This document shows positions 1 to 25,947 of a stretch of DNA of 64,000 bases, piece after piece. Below the pieces are notes generated by a model. The model was given only the letters and a program-made list of their open reading frames with translations. It ran no database searches and was not told the DNA's origin. Position 1 is the first letter of the stretch; the number at the start of each line of letters is the position of its first letter. Source of the stretch: Dolomedes plantarius (lineage: Eukaryota; Arthropoda; Arachnida; Araneae; Dolomedidae); NCBI GenBank assembly GCA_907164885.2, contig OU015498.1:124105727-124169726 (forward strand), read 5' to 3'. The translations under genes and the position numbers were made by a program.

Positions 1-688
1 GTGGAACTAAATTCTTTCTGATGCCGCCTTCATTTTCCGCCCTTGCTTTTATAATCCGGCGTAATCCAAGCTCTCTTACATGACTGCGATCGTCTAATAT
101 CATACAAAGGAGGAGATTTTCCGAAGCGGCAAAGTATGCATTTCTTTGAATGACAGGGTCAATTATATTTTTAAGAGTCTAATTGGGGTAACTTGAATAG
201 CTTACAAGTTTCCACAAGTGCTTCGATCCACGGATACAAGATGGTTTCAGCTTTATGTTAATCCAAATTGGTGCATAAACTTTCAAAATGTACTCAGTCA
301 GTATTCGGAGATTTTTTGCAGGACATTCTGTTCCCACATACAAGCGAAGTATTCGGTTTGCTAATGTAAGCCATCATGAATGACAAAATTTTCCTGGTTT
401 TCTCATAGAGAAATCAGAAGAGCACTTTCTAACAGAGACTGCATTATACATTTCTAACAAATATTTTGGGTCCACACTTAAATTATCCTTAATTTCTAGT
501 AATGGAATGTTATTTTCAATAGATGAAAATTCAATCACTGGAAGTTCAGAGCAATTTTCTAGTCGTTTAAGAATTTCTCCTTCAAATTCATTTGGGCCTT
601 TAGTTTTTCCATCTAGGAAACAAAATAGGTGACGTAGGGGCAGTTCATTTAAATTATTGACTTCAACAACATTCCATGTCACACACAA
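1..688 (-). pseudogene. Degenerate copy of a multicopy uncharacterised protein family
   Basis: One minus-strand frame reads from 688 to the window edge and is broken by a TGA at 376-374 and a TAG at 181-179. The reading continues sensibly after each stop. Before the first stop there are motifs such as LPLRHLFCFLDG and LSVDPKYLLEMYNAVS. After it come NRILRLYVGTEC, ILKVYAPIWINIKLKPSC and IIDPVIQRNAYFA, ending near LGLRRIIKARAENEG. From general familiarity this resembles a repetitive predicted protein family seen in many copies in spider and cnidarian assemblies, with no function I can name. The stop codons mark this copy as dead. Its 3' part runs off the left edge. It lies on the strand opposite the SLC6 gene and probably in one of its upstream introns. 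Confidence 0.55.
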
Positions 689-1988
689 GTAATAGAAAGG
701 ATTGTTAAATTAGTTACCTGGTCATCCTTGTTCGTTCGTGGTACTTCTCCAAGAGAAGCATTGATAAAAACAAAAATACATTCTCAAAAAATAATGCCAA
801 AATTTGAAACAAAAAACAATTCAATGTGTCAGTGAAATAAGTAATGGAAATCATGTGTGATTAATATGGACTTTTGAAAAACATGAATATTTTTTTCAAA
901 ATAATGTTTTGCCTTAATAGACATCACATTAATATTTTTCTAAATAAGTGTGATTTGTTTATTTTAACTAAGGTCCGTCAATTAAAAATTTTTTTCTTTC
1001 AGTCCAATGTGTATTATAAGAATATGCTAATGTAAAATTAATATGATGAAAATCGGGAAATTCCGCAAAATCAGTTGTTCTGTTATGGCATCTAAAAATT
1101 AGAAATACTTAGAATATGCAAGTTTTCTGTCAAAATATCATATTTTGAATATTTTATTTACAGAAAATATACATTATTTTAATATACTATAAAAGAAATT
1201 AACAAAAAATACAAACATAATCACTTTTTCATAAAAATATCCATTTTGAAGCCCTTTGCGGCACTTGAAAATATTTTAGTAGAGCAAAAAAATTTTATAT
1301 TCTTAATTTTAATTTTAAAAGACAACTTTTGAAAACTAGAGCATATTGAAATTCGGAAAAAAAATTTTCGTTCCACCGTGATGTCCGAGTGTCTTTTAAG
1401 TGCCTCGTCCTTAAGTGCCTTTATGTGTACTATTTTTATGAAGTAAAACGTATGATATAATCTGTTTAACAGATCTACTGACTAAAAGGAATGTTTTAAT
1501 TACACATTTTGCTACTTTTTTGTACTACAAGTGGATTCAATTTCAAAATAATTGCGAAATTTGTCAAAAATTTAATAAAAACCAAAAGTTTGCCCTTCTT
1601 GCGCTAACTGAAAACATGCACCAATTACGCTAATATTTAATTTCCGTCTTAATTTTTGTTAAAAGGCAACTTTTGAAAACTAGAGCATATTGAAATTCAA
1701 AAAAAAGCTTTTTTCGTTCCACCCTACTGCACATGCCCTCGTGACGTCTGCACCGAACATGAGGTATAGGCGGTCATGTTTGATACTATTAATAGCTAAA
1801 TTTGATACTATTAATAGATTCTCCCTTTGATTTTTTAAAACGTGGATTTCCCTTCCGTAGGATTGAGAATTGGCGCTTGTTCGTTCCATGCGAATATTAA
1901 AATAGTGGCGTTTTACGCCACGAAATTAACTACCCTGAAGCCCCCTGTAAATTATCTCAATTACTCCCCTTTCTCTAATTAATTCTTA

Positions 1989-1989
<1 letters not shown>

Positions 1990-2055
<66 letters not shown>
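1990..2055. repeat. (CA)n-(TA)n-(TG)n compound microsatellite
   Basis: CA repeats pass into TA and then TG repeats, making an imperfect palindrome. A 13-14 base poly-G tract follows shortly after. Confidence 0.95.
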
Positions 2056-2556
2056 CAAAGGATTTATTATGGGGGGGGGGGGGCAAACCATAAGGGATTT
2101 TAAAACGGGGTTTTCTAGAAGAAATGGAAATTAAAACATTTTAACGCCAGATAATTCACAATTGAGCTCGCGGGAAAAGGAAAAATCGAGCAGTGAATTG
2201 AAGGTCATTAATTTATTAATAGAATCGGACTTGATTGACAGTAAAGCCACGCCCTAGCCTCATCTTCGGTGCGACGTCATACAGTATTCTAGAAGCTTTC
2301 TGGGGAGTTTAAACAGCTTGAGAATAAAAAATTAAGTCACAGACAATGTGATCGGAGAGCGAGTAAGACGTGTCGCTTTAGGCGGACAGGAATTTTTGGG
2401 AAAGGATGGATTAAATGAATTTAAAATGGAGCCAGAGATGTTTTTATTGGTAAATAAAAGAAATTGTATGACTTTGATGTGTCTTGCCTTGCTTAGCCAT
2501 GACGACTGCACCAGCAAAAAGAGTTCCAGGAGTCCGGCCCCGACTGCAATTTCCCC

Positions 2557-2688
<132 letters not shown>

Positions 2689-3169
2689 TACAAGCATTCG
2701 TCTTTTACAGTTTGACACTTCAGTTTTGTTGTATACTTTTATTGAGTCTTTCGGCAAATTGACACCAACTCAAATATCTTATTTTTCGGACCATAAGACG
2801 TGCCTTTTTATATAAAAAAATCTACTTAAAATTGGAGTGAAATCTACCTAAAAATGGTCCGAAGGTAACATTAAAATAAAGTGAATATTTTATTATATAT
2901 TATATATTTATATATATAATTTATTATATTTATTATGTATAATTTTATCTTTATTATGTAAGAAATTGAAAATATCTTTATATACCTAAGAAGTACAAAG
3001 TATTCTCTTCTAAAAATCCTCCAATAAATTTGAGTTGTGTCTTACGGTCCGAAAAATACAGTACTTGAAATCTCAAAGAACTATGGAAAAAAAAAATCTG
3101 CCTTAATAAATTTTTCATTGCCACTGGTAAAATCTATCATCTATTTGACAACGTATTCATCTTTTACAG

Positions 3170-16860
<13,691 letters not shown>

Positions 16861-17063
16861 TGATATTTATCTCTAAAAGCTCATCAGACTGAACTAAAGT
16901 TTATATTTCTGCATTCTTCTGACATCAATATTATATGTATGCTTCGACATTATTGGAAATCTGCAGCTTGTACGAGGCATAACTAGTGAATTCGAAAGTT
17001 TAAAAAAAAAAATCACAGAAATCATTGAAAACTCGTTAGTTTCCCAGCTATTTTTTTTTTTAT

Positions 17064-17647
17064 CCCTTCAGCAGGCGCGCCAATTTTTGGGAACACCACT
17101 AGGCGCGCGTTGCATAAAGTGCAACGTTTCTTTCAACCTTGATTATTCCTTTTGTAATAAACTTTCTTTTTTCAAATGGAAAATAATAATTCTGTGTTTT
17201 ATGATAAGATATAAAATAATGATAATATTGAGATATATTTATAATTAAAGGCCAAAGAATGAAAATACAATCACCTTATTTAAAAACTGTGCGGTTTAAT
17301 GCATCTAAGGAGAACTTGCTTATCGATTCCTATTACGTCAAAAAACCTAAAAAACAATGAGATTGTCCATCTTTGTGATATGCTGAATACCGCGCAATAG
17401 CTGCACATTTGATCTACATCAACTCATAATTTTGTCATATTGCAATCCAGTATAATCGCTGGTTTACCACGTTTAAATCACGACTAACAATGAATGGAAA
17501 GGAATACAAGGGTCATAAAATCAGACCTGCATTAGAAAGGGTGTAGCTGTAAATAGAATCTTCTTAGAACATTCGAACCTTACTTGTAAAAACCATTCAA
17601 AATTACGAAAATGTTGCACTCTGTACACGGGCGCTCCCTCTGAAGGG
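17064..17647. mobile_element. piggyBac-like MITE
   Basis: Left CCCTTCAGCAGGCGCGCC and right GGGCGCTCCCTCTGAAGGG are inverted termini. TTAA follows the right end (17648-17651) and TTAT precedes the left, a decayed TTAA. Subterminal GTGCAAC motifs are also inverted. It sits about 200 bp past the SLC6 stop, and the first AATAAA after that stop (17156-17161) lies inside it. Confidence 0.7.
17156..17161 (+). promoter_or_regulatory. Candidate polyadenylation signal AATAAA of the SLC6 gene
   Basis: First AATAAA downstream of the stop at 16860, about 300 bp away and within the MITE at 17064-17647. Position only; no transcript evidence. Confidence 0.25.
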
Positions 17648-17651
17648 TTAA

Positions 17652-20040
17652 AGAATAATCAGGAAAAAAAAAACTTTTGAGAAACAAATTATTTGAAAAT
17701 GCCAAAATACGTATTTGGTACACTGCTTATGTTTCTGCTCAGGTCTGCGATAAAAGAAGTGGAGAACCGAGGTCACAGAAAATAAATTCGTACCGGACCT
17801 CTAAATGTAGACAATCAAAGAGAATTTTCTCTCTTCAAACTGCCCATCTTTGTGGACCAATAACAATCATGCTTATATGATGGAGATTTACACATGTAAA
17901 TCACAAATTTAATTATTTACTGTTCAATAGTTTGCAGAAATGTAGGCAAAGTTTTTACTCTGCACATTCCATGGGAAATTTTTGCATTTCAGTGATTTTA
18001 TAGTAAAAAGCGAATTTTTTAAGCCATTTTATACGCGGTTTTGATATTGACAAATGTTTAGTTTCAATCAGTTTGGTGTTAAAACTTTCAGTCAACTTCT
18101 GATGCCTGGGCCGTCCCAAAGATTTATATGAGATGATTCTTTTCTCAACATCTTGTTTCGATTTCTGCCTTTCGTCGTATCTTCTCCAAGCGAAAGGCGC
18201 GATGAAAGTTAGGATGCAATTTGTGAGGTTTTATGAAAATTTAAATTATTCATTGACTGTAAATAAAGTGCCTTTCGGCTGCATTCAGCGCCCACGTCTT
18301 AAAAAAAAACCTGATACTTATTTAAAATGTTTTTTAAATAGATATTATAAGAAAAATTGTTTGTTACAGATTAAACTATGTATTTCAGATAAATATGTAA
18401 TATATACTAACAAATATCATCTTATTTGAATTTATGAAGAGGAAAGTGCATTCAGTCTATTAATCATAATTAGTCTATATCATAAAAAGCAGTAAGAAAA
18501 TTAAATTAGTAGAACGAACTTAAAATGCTTCTCTACCCAATCAAAAACCAAACGGGTGGTTTTTTTTTTTTTTGGGACACAAACTAGTTTTGTTTTTTTG
18601 TTTTTTTTGGGGGGGGGGGGGAGAAATTAGGCAACAATGTTTTCGATATAAATGCCAATATAAATACTGCTAATTTTAGTATTGGGAAGAATACTCATTT
18701 TAATAAATAGTTTGTGGTGTAGGACCTGATATAGTGTTAATTATGAAGGCAAAGGACAATGACCATATATATTTTTCTCTTAGATAAGAGACTGCAGAAA
18801 AAGGTGGATTTAACACACATCATAAGGTCAGAGACATGTAAAATTATTTGATTGATTAATGAGTATAGCTCTGTGTTTTCCATTAAGTAATACCATAATT
18901 CTGCATTGACTTTTCGGCAAGTACTACTTCGGTAACTGTGGGTAAATATAAAATCTACGTTTTCGGGAAACAACTTCTGGGTATAGTCCATTTTAAACAA
19001 CAACATAAGATGTGCAACTTGATCAAAAACAGTAGCATTTCTCTAATACTTTATGAATTCATTACAGAAATAACTACGATAAAAAAAAATCATTCTCCTA
19101 ATAGCCTGAATTAATGTGCATTGAATAAATTTATCAAGCATTGTATTTTTAACTGAAACTGCTTCAAAATATACCTGAGAATCCGGATAATAACCTCAAC
19201 TAAGAACAAACAGCAGAGTCCGATAGTAATAACTTTTATAAAGTTATTGCTACCAGAATTATTTTCGTGAAAAATTTCGAACTAGTTTGATATTATTTAC
19301 GCTGGCAGTGTTACATCCATCAGATCACATTCTGCAGTACAAGTACATACGCGCACAACAATGGCGATTACCAAAGCACTAAAGTGCCTAGCTGTAGCAA
19401 TCTTAAGGCAGACTTCGAAGTTCAAAAGTAATAATGATTTTCGTAAAATTTACGTGTAAATAGACAAAGTGATCATTATATCGTAAAGGATATTTATTTA
19501 TATTACTTTTAGAGAATATTTGAAAGACGGGAGAATACGACTTGTATTTTAATATACATTCTATTGAATGTTGCTGAAAATACAAGAATACGTGTGAGAC
19601 TGAAATGTCAGTATTTTTTTTATTTATTTATAGCATACTTTTTAACTGTACTTACTATGACTACTTCTTGATCTTGATCTTAAATTTTTATTTTAATGAT
19701 ATTTTGTGATGCATTGGATTTTAAGTAAAGAATCGAAGGAAAGATTTTTTCCTGACTTTAGCTATACAAATGTAATAAAATCGGACGGAAACAAAATAAA
19801 TGCAAATAATGTATCATGAAGATGCACAGTTTTTGTTTTTGTATATATTTATATGTATTTAACTAGTTAAACTTTGATATGTGTAAGTGTATTTTTGACA
19901 ATAAAACTAGAATTTTAAAAATCATGTCTCTAAGAGTACATTACCTGATTATTTTTTTTAAATCTTTTTAAAGTTAAATAGTTACTGTGACAGGCTTTAC
20001 GGAAGCTATTGAAGCTCTACAATTATCTTAATAAGAAGTT
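17652..20040. other. Intergenic, no recognised gene
   Basis: AT-rich. Has poly-T and poly-G tracts near 18560-18620. No domain is recognisable in the short open frames and I see no clear element ends. Confidence 0.5.
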
Positions 20041-20165
20041 GTATGACCCCGAGGAGGGCCTTTTTAACGTAGGATTACGTAGAGAGAGGTAAGCAACGAT
20101 AATTAATCCTACGTTAATAACCCGCGGTAGTTTCGTTAGAAGAGACTACCTGAAATTTTTTTTTT
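20041..20165. repeat. Repeat with inverted TTAACGTAGGATTA motif
   Basis: TTTTTAACGTAGGATTACG is followed by ATTAATCCTACGTTAA in inverse. Next comes GGTAGTTTCGTTAGAAGAGA, whose reverse complement recurs at about 55075-55100 beside the same TTAACGTAGGATTA motif. This is a dispersed element of unknown class. Confidence 0.55.
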
Positions 20166-20238
20166 ATTATTAATTTCACTTCTGACTTAAGTACGTTTTA
20201 TTTAATTAAATAAAACCAAAAAAACTTATAAAATATAA

Positions 20239-20242
<4 letters not shown>

Positions 20243-20270
<28 letters not shown>
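20243..20270. repeat. (AAT)n microsatellite
   Basis: About nine AAT units. Confidence 0.9.
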
Positions 20271-20272
<2 letters not shown>

Positions 20273-20742
20273 TGTTGTTTCTGCTACGGGCCAATATTTT
20301 ATCTTGCAATTTTTAAACCTTGTAAACATAATTCTTAATTTTTCATTTTCTTTAAAACAGCATTCCCCCGGGCAGTTTATACTCTCTATTTTTTTATTTT
20401 TTGGAATACCGACAGTCCTCTAATGGATAGTTGAAAACTCACTGAATTTATAATATATGTGTAAACAGGTTGGTCGGTTTTCAAAATCTGTTAGACATAT
20501 ATTAACAAACCGATTAAAATTAAAACAGCATAAAGCGCTAGAAATATGCAATATGAAATGATGTACAGAGCAAAAAGTAAAAAATATATAATAAGTAATG
20601 TAAATTTCAAAAGTTTAAATGGTTTAGATGAGTTATGCCAGTAGGAATTAGAGATGCATATTCCACATCGGATAGCATAAAACTAGGTTTAAATGAAGAA
20701 AAAACCGAAGGGTTGACCATGTTTGATGAAGTAAAATCCACA

Positions 20743-20965
20743 TATATGAACCGTTTATTTTTTTTTAAGTGGTATAAGTCACTTTGTTTTTAAATCGAGC
20801 TATTTTTTAAAAATATCTAAAGCTATTTAATATTTCAGTGGTTCTCACTATATTTATAGCAATTTTTTCAAATGAAGAGATATCGTTAAATTATAATTAA
20901 TGTTATTAGTAAATTATTTTTTTTTAAAGTGACTTATGCCACTTTCAAAATAAACGGCTCATATA
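20743..20965. mobile_element. Fold-back MITE-like inverted repeat
   Basis: TATATGAACCGTTTATTT with AAGTGGTATAAGTCACTTT at the left is matched inversely by AAAGTGACTTATGCCACTTT with AAATAAACGGCTCATATA at the right. The arms are about 40-50 bp and there is no coding content. Confidence 0.65.
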
Positions 20966-21689
20966 AAAAAAAAGGTTAATACGGAAAACAGGTAGAAAAG
21001 ACCAATGAGAGTTTTCTCATTCAAATCAACTAAAATCGGTATCGAACTACTAAAATATTCAAAACACGAAGTATACATTTAAAGTTTATAAAAACAGCAA
21101 GTGGTCGTGATATAGATATATTTTATGTGGAGCAATTTCTCTCTCTGAAAGACGTTCAACTGTGAATCGGCGATGACCTACACGCAAGCGTGTAAAAACC
21201 ACAACTCAACTTTCATTCATAGAATAGAAACCACAAACTAATGTAAGTTTTGATCCCATTGAGTTTATTAGTGTCTTGTAAGAGCAGAGGTCTCACCAAC
21301 TGCTGTTAGATTTTCCTCAAAGCCTGTTTACATCGCCTATCAATAGAGACTGACCCAGAAACTGTGAGGACTTTTCAATTGCACCACCGTTCCCCAATAT
21401 GCCGACATAACATGGCATGCATGCAAAATTGTTCTGTGCTTCAATGAGATATGTTTTCCTTCGATGTTATAACAGGATAAAGGTTTAACTATATTCATCG
21501 ATTATGTAATTATAGTTTTAAGTTCTTTTTTAACAGCAGTAGCATAGGATAACCGAGGACATATTTATTTTTCTATTTTCAATAAAATACCTTGCCACTC
21601 GCTACATCTTTCTGGTCTGTCTACTTTTCAAGTCTTCCACTATGGGACTTAGGTCCTTGTAAAAAATAGCATGTGCTGTCCGTGACTGT
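20966..21689. other. Intergenic, nothing recognised
   Basis: No gene, repeat ends or RNA signature that I can support. Confidence 0.5.
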
Positions 21690-22037
21690 TAATATGTTTT
21701 CAGCGGGCCAATGATCTGAAGGTCTCTGGTTCGATGCTCGTCGCTTACAAATCTACCGCCGTGTACGCTAATGGCGGCTGGTGCACGAAAAATCTGTCGT
21801 GGTTGCAATGTCCTCCAAGTTCTCAAAATTTACCTCTGGAGGTGCGGAGTCAAGTGTGCCGGTCTCGTCACTTGACTCGGTTCAAAATTTCGAGACCGGA
21901 CCCTCAGCCAAGTTGGACTCCGACTCTTGCGGTGCTGAGTCAAAAACCGGAGCCGCATTTTCCAGCCCGATAGCCTATAATGGCCTTGATTTGATGTTGC
22001 TGTCGGTGAAGGGGCATAAGCAACAACAACAACAATA
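21690..22037 (+). repeat. SINE-like repeat with (CAA)n tail
   Basis: Begins near CAGCGGGCCAATGATCTGAA with the B-box-like TCTGGTTCGATGCTC and ends in a CAACAACAACAACAA tail. The segment around the B-box matches the reverse complement of 39320-39400 (GCGGGCCAGTGATCTGAA, TCTGGTTCAATGCCC). Confidence 0.6.
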
Positions 22038-22655
22038 AAGGGGTAGAACATCCGTAGTGGACGACTTCTGTGCATATAATGGATCTACTACATATCACTA
22101 TTGAGATACCTAATCGTTGACAATAAAAGCAGAAAGGGATGGGAAGCATACGATCGCATAGAACACATCAAATAATATGCCTTCCCGTGAGTGGGTAGTG
22201 GTGGTGCAAATGTTAGAATGAGATGCATCGCTGAATGAACTTTCCCATCCCTGCTGTTAACACAGACTAGACAAGAAACAAACATTTTCTAATCTGTCAT
22301 GGAAAAATTCAGAGTCATGAGCAAATATCAATAGTTATTTTGGGATGTTCATGCCCCACGCATACACCCCTTTACGAACACCAGTAATGTGACAAAGATT
22401 TCTGAACTAATACTACTATATGCTGGTTCATGACAATCACTGAAATTACCGTGGCTCAAAAAAAAAGTTCTCAGGAGGAGACTGACGTTTGATAAAGCCA
22501 GCGACGAATGTCAGTTCGAGCACCTGATTAATGCACTGTGCACAACCGGTTACTGAAGTCGAGGGCAAAGTATTATTTCAGTTAATCAAGACCCCTGTTT
22601 CCTAGATACGAATATCCACGAAAGACAAACAAGCGAGCCCGCGAGAAGCGACGAG
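22038..22655. other. Intergenic, nothing recognised
   Basis: No supportable gene or repeat ends. Confidence 0.5.
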
Positions 22656-22658
22656 TAA

Positions 22659-22827
22659 GGGCCTGTTCACATAGAATCCACCAGCTTCAGCGTTAGTCGT
22701 ATTGAAATGTATTTAACCAGTTAGAAACTCCAAACGATTACCCACGAAATTGTTAAGGCCTGTGACTAGTTTAAAATATGTCAATACGAGTAACGCTGAC
22801 GGAGATGGATTCTAGGGGAACAGGTCC
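22659..22827. mobile_element. Small Harbinger-like MITE with TAA duplication
   Basis: The left arm GGGCCTGTTCACATAGAATC with CAGCGTTAGTCGTATTGA mirrors the right arm TCAATACGAGTAACGCTGAC with GATTCTAGGGGAACAGGTCC. TAA flanks both sides (22656-22658, 22828-22830). Confidence 0.75.
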
Positions 22828-22830
22828 TAA

Positions 22831-22863
22831 GAGGGGTGGGCTTCACGGGGAAGCCCACCCCTC
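22831..22863. repeat. Perfect GC-rich hairpin
   Basis: GAGGGGTGGGCTT and AAGCCCACCCCTC are exact inverted copies separated by seven bases. It abuts the TAA of the preceding MITE. Confidence 0.85.
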
Positions 22864-24459
22864 CGAAAAGAGAAAACATACCGAAGAAATAATACAAAGA
22901 GAGAAGGTGAAAAGAGAGAGAGAGAAATAAGGTAAAGTTCGCTAGAGTACCTCGGGATTGCGAAACCAGTGTTCACCTAAAGAAAGTGAACCTCATAAGG
23001 GCGAAATGTTGCAAGGGAACTCCAAGTCAGTTAATACGTCATTTAACGTGTATTCATTTCAATGTTAGGGAATGCAAGAAAACGTCAAAATGCAGAATTG
23101 TTACTAATTCTCCCGCATATAAAATGCGCCATACTTTTTATACCCGTATCACCTTACCTTAAAGCAATACCACATACAACTCTTCCAGTTTAGATATGAA
23201 TGCTTAATTCGTTCACATAAATATACGGCTTGGCATGAGCATTGGCTTTCTAACGTAAACATCGATGACAATCTTGAAGAAACAAAATCTTTCTCACTGA
23301 CTGAGGCTTTTATTATATGTTCTTGCCAAGCAGCTTTAGAAGACGAATGTTGTACAATAAATTCAAACATAGATCTAATTCCTCCACGACACGCCATGAA
23401 CCCTACGTACGTACTGCTAGACGGATTTTAACGGAAGTTAGTGATCTGTCCAGTTCAACGGGAATAGTTCGGATATTTCAATTGGAAAACATGATATTCT
23501 CGGTTAGATGATGTTTCAGTACAATTTTGCCGTTGCTTTTCTTTTTGCCACACCCACATTCAAAGGCATAGCGGATGTAAGGCCTTGCTCCGAGAATGAG
23601 TCCAAAGGGGAACCAAACACGTGTGACAAGCCATAGAATCAGACGCGAGAGAAAGCGGCGCCAAATAGGGGAGCGGGTACAACCAAGAGCTTGTTTTGGG
23701 GCGCTCGTGACCCTCACTGCATCAATAGGATCATTAAAGTTTCTAGATTATGACACCTCTTCTGCCTTGTTCCGTGCTTCACAAGCTGTAAATGCGAAAG
23801 AATATGTACTTCCTATCATATCTTTTTTACCATTAACGCAAAAAGTTACCCCCACCCTCTTTTTTCACCTTAAGGATGGTTTCACATTAAGGTCCACCTT
23901 AAGGATGGACCGTTTTCTTAACATCACATGAGAGGTGACCGAACATTCCATTCCATCCAGTTTTTACCCACACTTCTGATAGATGTCATTTTTGACACAC
24001 CTGTTCCAATGGAAAATCGAGCACGGTGATCCGTTTGCAAGAGAGTATCACAATAATCATAATTTTTAGGCAAGCTTCCCCTCACTTTTTTTCTAAGGGA
24101 GATTCTCCCTTTCTAAGTCCTAATGTTTAAATGATAATTCTTTATTCACAAACTGTTGTTCCGCACGGACATAAAAAATTACTACTTGTTCACGAACAGT
24201 TTTAGTGAAGTTCTTTTATGGAGTTTGGCGGGAGCAGAAACTGTTTCAGGGTAAGGGTGATAGTGAGATTGCATGTAGTAATGTAATAGCAGAATTACCT
24301 TTCATTACATCTATTTTTTTTATGCATCACAAAATACTGATTAGTCAAATTATGTTTCATTACAATACATATTTGTAGTGTTCCCTTTGAATACCCATTT
24401 CATAATGTGCGATAAAATGACTTGAAGATGCATTAAGCATTTATGGTTTGGTTCGGAGC
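22864..24459. other. Intergenic, no recognised gene
   Basis: Short open frames have no recognisable domain. ACCTTAAGGATGG occurs twice about 30 bp apart near 23870-23910. Confidence 0.45.
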
Positions 24460-24840
24460 GCTACGGTCAATTTTTTGCCACACGAGGGCTAATTAGACCG
24501 GGACCAACTGCTTAAAGCTGATTCCGAACGGCTACGAACATCCATGCAACAGTGGGACTCGAACCCACAGATCCGGTCAGTGGAGAAGCGAGGAGGGGGC
24601 GGGGGGGTATCTATCATATCCCAGGCGCCACTCGCAGAGGGGCGCCAAATGGTCCTTTTAACTAATTCTATCTATTATATTACTATATGTTTTTCGGGGG
24701 AGGACACCAAAAAGGTATCGTGCCCCGGGCGCCAGTTATGCTCGCTACGTCACTAACTCCAAGTCGACTCCAAGCTTACTCCGTACCGAAAGCCAATGCC
24801 CTAGCCCTTCGGCCATCGTCCAGCACATTTACACATTTCT
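24460..24840 (-). repeat. tRNA-derived SINE split by another repeat
   Basis: On the minus strand an A-box region (GATGGCCGAAGGGCTAGGGC) lies near 24800-24820 and a B-box (GTGGGTTCGAGTCCCAC) near 24552-24570. Between them, at about 24583-24763, is a segment matching the reverse complement of 59870-60030. Confidence 0.65.
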
Positions 24841-25419
24841 GAAAAAAGTTTACTTAGCTTGACCAAAGAGTAGAGCTTCTTTTGAGAAAATGTTTTTATA
24901 CGTTAATTAAATTTAGAACCTTTCTTTAAATTATGCAGATATCTGTAATTTAGTAACACTGTTGGGGCTACTAAGTTTTTCCCCCATCGTAGAGATGAAG
25001 TATGTAGCCCTTAGGCATGTAATTTTCAATGCAATCTCCCCGACCCTCCAACAAGGAATTCGCACTGCCAGTCGCACCTCCATTACGGAAAACAAATAAC
25101 CTAGGCAAAAATTACTTTTACTTATCTTCTAAACATTGCAACTGCTGGAGGGTAAAATATTCAAAGGAAATAATTAAATGGGTGTTATGTGCTCTATTCT
25201 GCATTTTAAATGTAATTCAGTCAAGTGTGATAACATTAAAACTTTTTTTCAATTTTAACGCCGATTTGAATAACATACTGGGCATGTAACTTTCAAGGAC
25301 TGAACCGAGTTATCAAAAGGTTTGATTTGTTCAAAAAACACATGAGCTTGGTTCTTGGTTTTATAGCAAAATCAACACCTAACATAAAATTATGCAATTA
25401 AATGATTTAATTATATATA
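24841..25419. other. Intergenic, nothing recognised
   Basis: AT-rich flank of the LTR element. A short (TA)n tract ends exactly at the LTR. Confidence 0.5.
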
Positions 25420-25758
25420 TGTGGGCTCGGGAGCCTGCCTCAGTCCGTTTAATTAATTGTCACCTATGGCAGCCCTAGCGCCGCTCATCGAAAGGAGAGG
25501 TGCGCGAGGGAGTGACTCTCCAACCGACGAGAGTTCCCGACAGACGAGAGATGGACGTCAATAAGCGATGACGCGTTTATCTATTAGCAGCAGACGGCTG
25601 TTTTTTCATTAGTCTATAATTTTAATTAACGACGTTCTTTTTGTAAATATATTGTAAATAATAAGTTTTCATTAAATGTTAATGTAGTTATCATAGTCTC
25701 CGTTTATAATAGTTTAAGTATTTGTTTTAAATTACCCGCTCGACTATCCTGTCCCACA
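25420..25758 (+). repeat. 5' LTR
   Basis: TG...CA bounded, 339 bp. Nearly identical to 30370-30707, with differences such as CATCGAAAGG versus CATCGGAAGG and CAGACGGC versus CAGGCGGC. Confidence 0.92.
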
Positions 25759-25947
25759 CTGATAAGTGGGATTCAGATTGAGATTAGGATTCCAGATTGA
25801 GAGGATTCCAGATTTTAATTAGTGCGCGTGCGGCAACCTAGATTCAGGACTAAAGATTTTATAGTGTGACTGTGACTTTGGATTCCGTATGGAGTACCAC
25901 TGACAGACGGCTTACGATTCAAAGGACGTGGATATAAAGCAAGCATC

